Assembly (NCBI GenBank): GCA_945787595.1
Contig: CALZJV010000291.1
Location: 1 to 7,687, forward strand
DNA length: 7,687 nucleotides
Source: an uncultured Desulfobacterales bacterium
GTDB lineage: Bacteria; Desulfobacterota; Desulfobacteria; Desulfobacterales; JAFDCJ01
Reading direction: 5' to 3'
In this document: in pieces, positions 1-6,817 of the stretch
Layout of the letters: every line of letters begins with the position of its first letter
How positions within the stretch are numbered: the stretch's first letter is position 1
Notes under the pieces: model-generated
What the model was told of the DNA's origin: nothing
The model's input: the letters and a program-made list of their open reading frames with translations, nothing else
Databases searched by the model: none
Made by a program: the position numbers and the translations under genes

Positions 1-1
1 C

Positions 2-2251
2 TGTGCCAAAGGGGCGGCCGGAATCAACCAGCTTTACGACCCGGATCGTGTATTGTATCCCATGAAGCGCGCCGGCAAACGCGGTGAAGGCAAATGGAAA
101 CGCATTAGCTGGGACGAAGCCCTGACCGAAGTCGCCGACCGGCTGAAAAAGCCGCGTGACGAAGGCCATCCGGAGAAATTCATGTTCCACTACGGTCGTA
201 TGAAAGCCTCGTCCAGCAAAATCGTTGGTACCTTTCTGAGCACCTATGGCACCGGAACCAAAGGCAATCACACCTCCATCTGTGAGGGCGGCAAGTGGAC
301 GTCCCAGGAACTGACCTGGGGCAAGCACTACGATAACTGGGATTTTGACAAGACCAAGTTTGTGCTCAATTTCGGCAGCAATGTATTAGAAGCCCATACC
401 AACCACATCCCCACTTCCCAGCGACTGATGGATGCGATTGTGGATCGGGACGTCAAATGCGTCACCTTTGATGTGAGGCTTTCCGCCACGGCCGCCAAGT
501 CCACCGAGTGGGTGCCGATAAAGCCGGGCACCGACGGGGCGGTGGCGCTGGCCATGTGCCGTGAGGTCATGAATGCCGGACTCTATGACAAGGAATTTTT
601 TAAATTCATCAAGGCCACGGAAAATCGCAATGACAGCACCGATAAAAAGGTAGCGGCGTTAAAGGCCCATTTGGCTCAATACACGCCTGAGTGGGCCGAA
701 AAGATCAGCGGTGTGCCGGCGGCCAAGATCAAATCCCTGGCCCTGGAGTTCGCCCAAACCAAACCAGCCTGTATGGTCAGCTACCGCGGTGCCGTGGCCC
801 ACTATAACGGCAACGACACCGAACGCGCTATCCAGATGCTGGCCGCCATCACCGGCAACATCGACAACCCCGGCGGCCGTTGCCAAGGGGTAGGTGCCAA
901 ATGGAAATACCCCAAGGGACCCAAAAATAAACCCAAGACCAAAAAGATGAAAATCACCAGTGGGTTTAAGGGTGCTTCCGCATATCCGAGCCATGGTGCC
1001 AGCCACCAGGTGCTCAAGATGATCAAGGACGGCAAAGCCGGCCGGCCTGATGTCTACATGTGGTACTGTTATACTCCGGTGTATGCCAACGGGGAGTGCC
1101 AGGAAAACATCGACATCTTAAAAGACGAAAGCCTGATTCCCTATACCGTTTGCGTCAACGCCTATTACGATGAATCCGCAGCTGTGGCCGACATTATCCT
1201 GCCGAATCCGTCTTACCTGGAGTGGTGGGATTGGGAAGATATGGTCTCTCCCACCCAGATCCCGGAATATTACATCCGGCAGCCTTTTGTCAAACCGCTG
1301 GGCGAATCCCGCGATTTTAAGGATGTGGTCTGCGATCTGGCCAACCGTATGGGCTTTCCATTAGGGTTTAACTCGGCCGAGGAGTTTGTCAAGCTGTCCT
1401 GCGAGATGACCCCTGGCGTCAAAGAAGCCGGCGGGTTCGCGTATATGAAGCAACACGGTGTCTGGCATGATTCCAAAGCCAAGCCGAAGTACTTCGGGTA
1501 TAAAAAGGAAGTCAAGGCCGACGACCTGAAGAAGGAAGGCGTCGTTATGGATGAAGCCACCGGTACTTACTGGAACTGGAAAAAGGCCAAGCTCAAGAGT
1601 GAGGCCGAGGCCAAGGAAAAAGGCTATACCAAAACCAAAAACGCCTACAAGGGCTATGTCGGTCAGGAAATCGGCGACAAGGTGTACACGGGCTGGAAAC
1701 CGGATAAGCTCAACAAGTCCGGCTATTTCGAGCTATACTCCGAGTTGTTGAAGATCAAAAACTTCCCGGCTCTGCCGACCTATGTGCCCATTCCCGAGCA
1801 TGAAAAAATGGGTTCCGGTGACCTGATTTTAACCACCTACAAGGTTTCGGTCCAGATTCACTCGCGCTCGGCCAACTGCAAGTGGCTGACCGAGATCTAC
1901 CACGACAATCCGGCCATGATTAATCCGGTGTCGGCCAATCCGCTGGGAATCAAAACCGGCGATAACATCAAGGTCAAATCCGAGATTGGCGAAATCACCA
2001 CCACCGCCAACGTGACCGCGGGGGTCGTGCCTGGCGTTGTCGCCATTTCACATCATTTAGGCCACTGGGAGTATGGAAGATATGCTTCCGGCAAAAAAGT
2101 ACCCATTGGCGCGGGCGACGATCCGGATTTCAAACTGAAACACTGGAACACTTACGGTGTGCATCCGAACTGGATCATCCCCAACAAACCGGATCCAATC
2201 AACGGCCAGCAGGCCTGGATGGATACGGTGGTTAAGGTAACTAAGGCCTAA
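2..2251 (+). CDS. Molybdopterin-dependent oxidoreductase, catalytic subunit (5' end outside window)
   Basis: This is the catalytic subunit of a DMSO-reductase-superfamily molybdoenzyme, probably periplasmic; the substrate is unknown. The frame is open to the left edge and begins CAKGAAGINQLYDPDRVLYP. That is the last cysteine of the N-terminal [4Fe-4S] motif and the conserved stretch after it, so the leader and the first three cluster cysteines lie upstream. The visible part is 749 residues. Visible residue 94, in TSICEGGK, sits where the molybdenum-ligating cysteine is expected. The large molybdopterin domain follows, and the C-terminal dinucleotide-binding domain starts near residue 606 (SRSANCKWLTEIYH, later HHLGHWEYG). 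Two lysine-rich stretches, near residues 300-318 and 485-588, look like family-specific insertions. The TTG at 53 and ATG at 62 are internal codons. A TorD chaperone gene follows, which supports a cofactor-loaded enzyme. Relatives could include arsenate, tetrathionate, thiosulfate or polysulfide reductases; I cannot choose among them. Confidence 0.93.
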   Translation, partial: CAKGAAGINQLYDPDRVLYPMKRAGKRGEGKWKRISWDEALTEVADRLKKPRDEGHPEKFMFHYGRMKASSSKIVGTFLSTYGTGTKGNHTSICEGGKWTSQELTWGKHYDNWDFDKTKFVLNFGSNVLEAHTNHIPTSQRLMDAIVDRDVKCVTFDVRLSATAAKSTEWVPIKPGTDGAVALAMCREVMNAGLYDKEFFKFIKATENRNDSTDKKVAALKAHLAQYTPEWAEKISGVPAAKIKSLALEFAQTKPACMVSYRGAVAHYNGNDTERAIQMLAAITGNIDNPGGRCQGVGAKWKYPKGPKNKPKTKKMKITSGFKGASAYPSHGASHQVLKMIKDGKAGRPDVYMWYCYTPVYANGECQENIDILKDESLIPYTVCVNAYYDESAAVADIILPNPSYLEWWDWEDMVSPTQIPEYYIRQPFVKPLGESRDFKDVVCDLANRMGFPLGFNSAEEFVKLSCEMTPGVKEAGGFAYMKQHGVWHDSKAKPKYFGYKKEVKADDLKKEGVVMDEATGTYWNWKKAKLKSEAEAKEKGYTKTKNAYKGYVGQEIGDKVYTGWKPDKLNKSGYFELYSELLKIKNFPALPTYVPIPEHEKMGSGDLILTTYKVSVQIHSRSANCKWLTEIYHDNPAMINPVSANPLGIKTGDNIKVKSEIGEITTTANVTAGVVPGVVAISHHLGHWEYGRYASGKKVPIGAGDDPDFKLKHWNTYGVHPNWIIPNKPDPINGQQAWMDTVVKVTKA

Positions 2252-2562
2252 ATCTATTTAACCCTGTCGCGCGTCCGCCGTGCCGACCCGGCCGGCGGAC
2301 GAGCCTTAAAAACCGGATAGGCTTTTTCGGAAATAAATTTTAAACCGGAAAAGATAATTGACTCTCGATGCGCGACCTTTGAAGCTAAAGCCTGGTTACT
2401 GGTCTCCGGGCCCTGATACCGGCAACTTTCTGAATGGAATGGTTGGAGGTTTTAAAGCACTTGTGACGACTGATACCGCAGCATTGCCAATTTTCAGGGG
2501 AAACCGGAAGCCAGTAGCCAGGAATCTACTTTCAAGCTTAGCGCATCCTTAAAGAGGTTCTG
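2252..2562. other. Intergenic region between the molybdoenzyme and torD-like genes
   Basis: This 311-base gap is the only long stretch without a gene. Its first 80 bases hold a GC-rich hairpin and a T-run. The rest (about 2331-2550) shows no convincing gene. A 64-codon open frame at 2358-2552 has no ATG start, no ribosome binding site and no recognisable motif. TTGACT at 2358-2363 resembles a -35 box, but no good -10 box lies 16-18 bases downstream. A short imperfect stem, GCCTGG pairing with CCGGGC around 2390-2411, is visible but matches no riboswitch I recognise. The gap could hold a second promoter for the chaperone-cytochrome-FeS-NrfD genes or a processing site that sets different levels for the catalytic subunit and its partners. 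Confidence 0.6.
2272..2327 (+). terminator. GC-rich stem-loop with downstream T-run, possible (partial) terminator
   Basis: CGTCCGCCG (2272-2280) pairs perfectly with CGGCGGACG (2293-2301), giving a 9-bp stem with a 12-base interior that can add GCC/GGC pairing across a bulged T. Immediately after it, AGCCT (2302-2306) can pair with AGGCT (2319-2323), followed by TTTT (2324-2327). The strong stem starts 20 bases after the molybdoenzyme stop codon. Because the T-run is not directly behind the strong stem, this may be a leaky terminator or an mRNA-stabilising hairpin rather than a full stop to transcription. Confidence 0.5.
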
Positions 2563-3225
2563 ATGACAAACAGCAAAGATGAAAATATCAAAGAACTTGC
2601 CGGATTCAGAAGCAGTATTTACGGATTTCTGGCAGCGGTCTATCGTCAGGAGCTGACATCCGAGCTCCTCCAACAGATGAAAGACCACCGGTTCCAGGAG
2701 ATCTTAACCACTCTGGGAATTGAATTAAGCAACGGATTTTTTAAAAAACCTGAAAAAGATCTGCTGGAAAATCTGGCAGTCGAATACGCTTACCTGTTCG
2801 TAGGGCCCGGCAAACACATCTCCCCCCATGAATCCGTCCATCATAAAAAAGAAGGTGTCCAAAGCGGCCAGCTGTGGGGAGAGTTAACCGCAGAGGTCAA
2901 AAGCATTATTGAGTCTTCTGGACTCGAGTATAAATCGGAGTTTACGGGAATACCGGACCACATCAGTGTCGAACTGGAGTACATGCAGCAAGTCGTCCAA
3001 CGCGAAATGCAGGCCTGGAAGGCCGATGATGATGAAACGGCCCGGCTTTGTCTTAAAAATGAAAAAGAATTTGTCAACGAACACCTTATTCGCTGGATCC
3101 CGGATTTCTGTGAAAAGGTGATCGAAGCAGCGGAAATGCCCTTCTACCGGGAGATGGCAAGGTTAACCCGAAGCTTTATTGAGTTTGAAAAGAAAGAGTT
3201 GAAAAAATTTACCTTCACTTTTTGA
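2563..3225 (+). CDS. TorD/DmsD-family molybdoenzyme maturation chaperone
   Basis: This 220-residue cytoplasmic chaperone should bind the leader or apo form of the neighbouring molybdoenzyme and hold it until the molybdenum cofactor is inserted, before Tat export. The sequence is mostly predicted helix, with no signal peptide or membrane segment. It carries the family landmarks in the right order: EYAYLFVGPG (residues 74-83), SPHES (87-91), PDHISVELEYM (131-141) and HLIRWIPDF (174-182), then a final helix with FYREMARL. The length is normal for TorD/DmsD/NarJ-like proteins. The ATG at 2563 is preceded by AAAGAGG (2551-2557) at 5-base spacing, which fixes the start. Its place directly after the molybdoenzyme suggests it is the dedicated chaperone for that subunit. 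Assignment to the family is firm; the exact client is inferred from context. Confidence 0.92.
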   Translation: MTNSKDENIKELAGFRSSIYGFLAAVYRQELTSELLQQMKDHRFQEILTTLGIELSNGFFKKPEKDLLENLAVEYAYLFVGPGKHISPHESVHHKKEGVQSGQLWGELTAEVKSIIESSGLEYKSEFTGIPDHISVELEYMQQVVQREMQAWKADDDETARLCLKNEKEFVNEHLIRWIPDFCEKVIEAAEMPFYREMARLTRSFIEFEKKELKKFTFTF

Positions 3226-3280
3226 GTTGCAAAACGAAAACCATTCAGGCATCGGCAGCCGACGTAAGGGAGCTTGAGGC

Positions 3281-4606
3281 ATGAAGTTTATGAAGGATTT
3301 ATCAAAATTGCATATGATTCCAATGGCCATTGGAGTTATCTTCTTAATAGCACTGGTGGTTGTGCTGGCGACAACGGTTATGTTGCGCAAGGACCTCATC
3401 CACGAGGAGTCCTTGCAACTGGCGGGCAAATTCAAAGATCGCTTCGACGCGACGTTTGTCGGCTCTGAAACCTGCAAAAAATGCCACGAAAGGATATTCC
3501 TGGAATGGAAAACCTCATTACATTCGCGCATGTTGCGGGATGTCAAGGCGGATCCGCTGGCAAACATTGGGGATTTTGAAACACCCAATGAGGTGCGCAC
3601 GTTTAGCAAAGATGAGATTGCCTACACCCTGGGCAGCCAGTGGCGGCAGCAGTACCTGAAAAAAGTAGGCGATGATCTGATCGTTTTGCCGGCATCATAC
3701 CATTTCCCGAGCGACAAGTGGACCCCCTATCAGGTTGACCAGCCGCAAAAGCGAAAATGGTGGACCGAGTGCGCCGGCTGCCACGCAACCGGCGTGGACC
3801 CGGTGAAAAAAACGTTTGTCGAGGCCGGAGTTGCCTGTGAGGCTTGCCACGGACCGGGCAGCAACCACGTGGAAGCGATTCCCGGCTTTGAAATTCCTAC
3901 CATCATTTCAGCCGCGCGGCTGAATTCAGGTCTGTCCGCCCAGATATGCGGGTCCTGCCATACCCGGGGCCGGGACAAGACCGGAAAATACGCCTATCCG
4001 GTGAATTACCAGACCCATAAGGGGGAAGCCAACCTGCGGCTGTATTTCAAGGAAGTCTCTTATAGTAACGGAGATGAGGCTGGATATTTTTGGCCCAGCG
4101 GAGAATCCAAATACAGCAACCAGCAATACCTGGACTGGAAGCAGAGCGAACACGCCAAGGTAGGCGTGGTCTGTGCCACCTGTCACAGCGTCCACCAAAG
4201 CAAAACCGGCATTTCTTCCAACCTGGATTCCTCCAACCTGCTGTTGGCCATTCGCTCCAAAACACGCTTGTTCGAGGATCGACTGTGCAAAAGCTGCCAC
4301 ACAACCGAGCAGTACCGATCTGTGCACCGCATTCACACCTTTGGCAGCTGTGTGCGCTGTCATATGCCGAGAGTGGCCAGTATCGGTGAGGCCGGCGATG
4401 CCCACAGCCACACCTTCCGGTTCATGTTTCCCCAGGCCACCCTCGCGGCCGGCGGTGTCGACAAACAGCCCAATGCCTGCAACAGCTGCCATCATCACAA
4501 GGACACACCGGTTGATGCGATGGTGGGATTTCTGGAGGCTGCTAAAAAGAATGACATGCCGAAACCCTTTCTGGTCCATCAACAGGTGCAGGAATCTTCA
4601 AAATAA
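3281..4606 (+). CDS. Membrane-anchored octaheme c-type cytochrome (cytochrome c554-like)
   Basis: This 441-residue periplasmic electron-transfer protein contains eight CXXCH heme-attachment motifs, at residues 65, 164, 186, 223, 298, 336, 357 and 400 (first cysteine). A single hydrophobic segment at about residues 12-34 (IPMAIGVIFLIALVVVLATT) has no clear cleavage site, so it is likely an uncleaved inner-membrane anchor. The first heme region, GSETCKKCH followed by W..SLHSRM, and the CEACHGPGSNHV element are typical of the cytochrome c554-like multiheme group. Further histidines between motifs could serve as distal ligands. The ATG at 3281 has AAGGGAG (3266-3272) 8 bases upstream. It lies 55 bases after the chaperone gene and 29 bases before the ferredoxin gene. 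In this setting it probably passes electrons between the FeS/NrfD module and the molybdoenzyme or the second cytochrome. A catalytic role, as in octaheme nitrite or tetrathionate reductases, is not excluded. Confidence 0.92.
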   Translation: MKFMKDLSKLHMIPMAIGVIFLIALVVVLATTVMLRKDLIHEESLQLAGKFKDRFDATFVGSETCKKCHERIFLEWKTSLHSRMLRDVKADPLANIGDFETPNEVRTFSKDEIAYTLGSQWRQQYLKKVGDDLIVLPASYHFPSDKWTPYQVDQPQKRKWWTECAGCHATGVDPVKKTFVEAGVACEACHGPGSNHVEAIPGFEIPTIISAARLNSGLSAQICGSCHTRGRDKTGKYAYPVNYQTHKGEANLRLYFKEVSYSNGDEAGYFWPSGESKYSNQQYLDWKQSEHAKVGVVCATCHSVHQSKTGISSNLDSSNLLLAIRSKTRLFEDRLCKSCHTTEQYRSVHRIHTFGSCVRCHMPRVASIGEAGDAHSHTFRFMFPQATLAAGGVDKQPNACNSCHHHKDTPVDAMVGFLEAAKKNDMPKPFLVHQQVQESSK

Positions 4607-4609
4607 ACC

Positions 4610-4616
4610 GGGGAGG
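4610..4616 (+). promoter_or_regulatory. Shine-Dalgarno-like GGGGAGG at unusually long distance from the ferredoxin start
   Basis: GGGGAGG lies just after the octaheme cytochrome stop codon but 19 bases before the ATG at 4636, separated by an A-rich tract. No ATG, GTG or TTG start lies closer in the ferredoxin frame, and an in-frame TAA at 4618 rules out an upstream start. Initiation may rely on the A-rich leader or be modest in strength. Confidence 0.5.
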
Positions 4617-4635
4617 ATAAAAAAAATTAAAATCA

Positions 4636-5508
4636 ATGGAAAACCCTCCCGCAAAAATGGATAGACGGCACTTTTTGAAGGTAATGGCCGGTGCGCCCGT
4701 TGCGGCGGCACTTGGAACCATCAAAGTTGCAGGTGCCGATAGTCTGCGATACGGCAAACTGGTCGACTCGGTCAGATGTATCGGGTGCAAGCGCTGCATG
4801 TCAGCCTGCAAGCGCTGGAACAATCTGCGGGTGGAGCGGGACGAGCTGATTACCGATCGGGATACTCATCTGACAGCAAATAATTACACGGTGGTTAATT
4901 TGCGAACCGATGTAAAAAATCGTGCCAACCGGCACTATGTTCAGTGGTCCTGTCAGCATTGTATCGAGCCGGCTTGTGTAGGCGTCTGCCCGGTGACGGC
5001 CATCACCAAGCTGCCCAACGGCGCCGTGGTCATCAACGAAAAAAAGTGTATCGGCTGCCGCTACTGTTTTCAGGCCTGTCCCTGGAAGGTGCCCCAGTTC
5101 GACTTTGACAAGCGCGTCACCCGCAAATGCCATCTTTGCTATAACAGAACCCTGCTTAATTATCAAAAACCCGCCTGCGTGGCCGCCTGTCCGGTGGGTG
5201 CACTCGCTTTCGACTATAAACACGAAATCATTTTGGAAGCCCATCGGCGGGTAGAACGCGTGAATAGACCCAGTTATATCATGGGTCTGGCGGAGGCCGG
5301 CGGGACCGATCTGATAACTATTTTGCCGGCCGAACCTCAACATTTAGGCCTGATTGCAGCACCCAAAAAGGTGGTCAATCACAACCTGGATAAAATCAGA
5401 GTCACGGCTTCCGGTATTTTAGCGGCCTCAGTGATCGCCGGTGTGATGTATGTTTATGCCCAAACCACTAAAGATCGCGATAAGCCAAGTGATGAACCCA
5501 ACAATTAA
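4636..5508 (+). CDS. HybA-type 4x[4Fe-4S] ferredoxin subunit with Tat leader and C-terminal membrane helix
   Basis: This 290-residue electron-transfer subunit links the NrfD-type quinone module to periplasmic redox partners. A twin-arginine motif (DRRHFLK, residues 9-15) precedes a hydrophobic stretch ending near AGA (about residue 34), so export by Tat is expected. Sixteen cysteines form four cluster-binding groups: C48/51/54/58, C106/109/114/118, C138/141/144/148 and C165/168/181/185, the usual DmsB/NrfC/HybA pattern. A hydrophobic helix at about residues 257-275 near the C-terminus would anchor it to the membrane, as in HybA of hydrogenase-2; NrfC and DmsB lack this. The ATG at 4636 is used; the ATG at 4657, immediately before the twin arginines, is an alternative start that would keep the Tat motif. 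The gene overlaps the NrfD gene by 17 bases, suggesting coupled translation. Family assignment is firm. Confidence 0.93.
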   Translation: MENPPAKMDRRHFLKVMAGAPVAAALGTIKVAGADSLRYGKLVDSVRCIGCKRCMSACKRWNNLRVERDELITDRDTHLTANNYTVVNLRTDVKNRANRHYVQWSCQHCIEPACVGVCPVTAITKLPNGAVVINEKKCIGCRYCFQACPWKVPQFDFDKRVTRKCHLCYNRTLLNYQKPACVAACPVGALAFDYKHEIILEAHRRVERVNRPSYIMGLAEAGGTDLITILPAEPQHLGLIAAPKKVVNHNLDKIRVTASGILAASVIAGVMYVYAQTTKDRDKPSDEPNN

Positions 5509-6769
5509 AAAAAGTTTCGATATTGCCCTTGACGGCATGGAGCGCTTCCCGCGCCTGGTTATCTGGTTTGCTGTGCTAACCGCCTTTGTCCTATTGGCCG
5601 GCTATGCCATTTTGGCCTCGCTTTTTACGAGCATGGAAATCCTGGAATTTTCGGTTAAGATCCCCTGGGCCACGATGATCGCTACCTATATTTTTCTGGT
5701 GGCCATCGGATCGGGTCTGTGCATCATCAACGCTTTGGGATCGGTATTCGGCATGCAGCGCTATGAGATGATGACCGGGCGCATGGCGTTTTTATCACTG
5801 ACCACCATCCTGTTCGGGATGCTTTGTATCGTCTTGCACCTCGGCCATCCTGAAAGAATGCCGATCTACAATGCCATTTCACCCAACTTCCGATCGGCCA
5901 TTTCCTGGATGGGGATGCTGTATAGCATTTACATGGGCGTTGTTGTTGTTGAATTGTGGCTCTTAAACCGGGAGGATCTGGCCAGACATGCAGAAAGCAG
6001 TGAAGGGTTGGTAAAAAAGATTTTGGCGCTGTTAACACTCGAAAAACTGCGAGGCACCCGTATCGGCGATGTGCTGGAGGATTCGAGACTGCCCCGGCTT
6101 GTTGCCCTGCTAGCCTTTGTTTCCGGCGCATCGGCGCTTTCCATGCTGGGATCGGTTTTCGCCCACTCGGAATCACGCCTGCTGTGGTATGGACCCTATT
6201 ACCCGGTCTATTTTCTGGTTTCGGCGATTTTTAGCGGTTATGCATTTCTGATAGTCGTCACCATCGTCACTTACCGTGTCAAAAATGAGGAGATATTTCC
6301 CGATCTGAAAGCCATCATTATCGAGATGGCCCAGGTGCTGGCCCTGATACTGGCAGTGGGATTTCTGCTCATAATTTTTCGCCTGGCATCCGGTCTATTG
6401 GATCCGGCAAGCCGGGGGCCGGCGATGCTTCTGATAAACGGACCTTTTAGTATCGGTTTCTGGGGGTTTGAGGTCGGGCTTATGAGCGTGCTCCCGATCT
6501 ATATCTTCATCTGGGCGGCAGAGAAAAAAAGTCTCAACGGCGTGTTGACGGGCGCAATTATGGTCCTGATCGGAACTTTTATAATGCGATACAATTTTGT
6601 GGTTGCCGGGCAGGTATATCCCAATATCCCGCAAGGCCTGCCATCCTATTGGCCGACAATAATGGAAGTATTTATAATCGGTGGGGTTATCGCCGCCTTT
6701 TTGCTGGTTTATACTCTGGGGGATCTGTTTTTGTCATTGAAGGAAGAGCAGTCCCACCATGTGATTTAA
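5492..6769 (+). CDS. NrfD/HybB-family quinone-interacting membrane subunit
   Basis: This 425-residue integral membrane protein should exchange electrons with menaquinone/menaquinol and pass them to or from the adjacent ferredoxin subunit. About ten hydrophobic helices are visible, at roughly residues 21-43, 59-82, 98-117, 134-156, 192-214, 229-252, 272-293, 314-333, 341-365 and 384-406, matching the ten-helix HybB/long NrfD type rather than the eight-helix PsrC type. Landmarks include HLGHPER (116-122), AHSESRLLWYGP after helix five, and MRYNFVVAGQVYP in helix nine, the last resembling the HybB-like RFN...GQ region. I chose the ATG at 5492 because the protein then begins MNPTIKKSFDIALDG. An in-frame ATG at 5450 would add 14 residues and lengthen the overlap with the ferredoxin gene. 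No strong ribosome binding site is visible, so translational coupling across the overlap is likely. Proton translocation cannot be judged from sequence alone. Confidence 0.92.
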   Translation: MNPTIKKSFDIALDGMERFPRLVIWFAVLTAFVLLAGYAILASLFTSMEILEFSVKIPWATMIATYIFLVAIGSGLCIINALGSVFGMQRYEMMTGRMAFLSLTTILFGMLCIVLHLGHPERMPIYNAISPNFRSAISWMGMLYSIYMGVVVVELWLLNREDLARHAESSEGLVKKILALLTLEKLRGTRIGDVLEDSRLPRLVALLAFVSGASALSMLGSVFAHSESRLLWYGPYYPVYFLVSAIFSGYAFLIVVTIVTYRVKNEEIFPDLKAIIIEMAQVLALILAVGFLLIIFRLASGLLDPASRGPAMLLINGPFSIGFWGFEVGLMSVLPIYIFIWAAEKKSLNGVLTGAIMVLIGTFIMRYNFVVAGQVYPNIPQGLPSYWPTIMEVFIIGGVIAAFLLVYTLGDLFLSLKEEQSHHVI

Positions 6770-6803
6770 CAAAAAACCCCCGGCTCTTGATTCCGGTACC
6801 TGG

Positions 6804-6811
6804 AAAGGAGG
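6804..6811 (+). promoter_or_regulatory. Strong Shine-Dalgarno site AAAGGAGG for the second cytochrome
   Basis: AAAGGAGG is a near-perfect anti-16S match. It sits 6 bases before the ATG at 6818 and only 3 bases before the ATG at 6815, so the second of the two adjacent ATG codons is the better start. It is the strongest ribosome binding site in the window, suggesting this cytochrome is made in quantity. Confidence 0.75.
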
Positions 6812-6817
6812 GGTATG

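Noticed and set aside
53..2251. Treating TTG at 53 (or ATG at 62) as the start of the molybdoenzyme
   Set aside because: The same frame is open to base 2 and encodes the conserved CxKG...YDPDRVLYP region, so these codons are internal and the gene starts upstream of the window.
2..2251. Identification as respiratory arsenate reductase ArrA
   Set aside because: NrfD and TorD partners can occur with ArrA, but the expected RGRY-type motif is absent and octaheme cytochromes are not normal partners; similarity at superfamily level is not enough.
2358..2552. Small plus-strand open frame in the intergenic gap
   Set aside because: It begins with TTG, lacks a ribosome binding site and shows no recognisable family motif; it is probably chance.
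3926..4582. Minus-strand open frame (218 codons) opposite the octaheme cytochrome
   Set aside because: It overlaps heme motifs on the plus strand and its translation looks like a low-information shadow of that gene.
2..6769. Identification as the Qrc complex
   Set aside because: QrcA is hexaheme and QrcB is reported to lack molybdenum; here the cytochrome has eight heme motifs and the Mo subunit keeps the cysteine ligand and a TorD chaperone gene.
6770..6814. Terminator between the NrfD gene and the second cytochrome
   Set aside because: Only short imperfect palindromes (around TTCCGGTACC) are visible, with no stem followed by a T-run; the spacing fits a continued operon.
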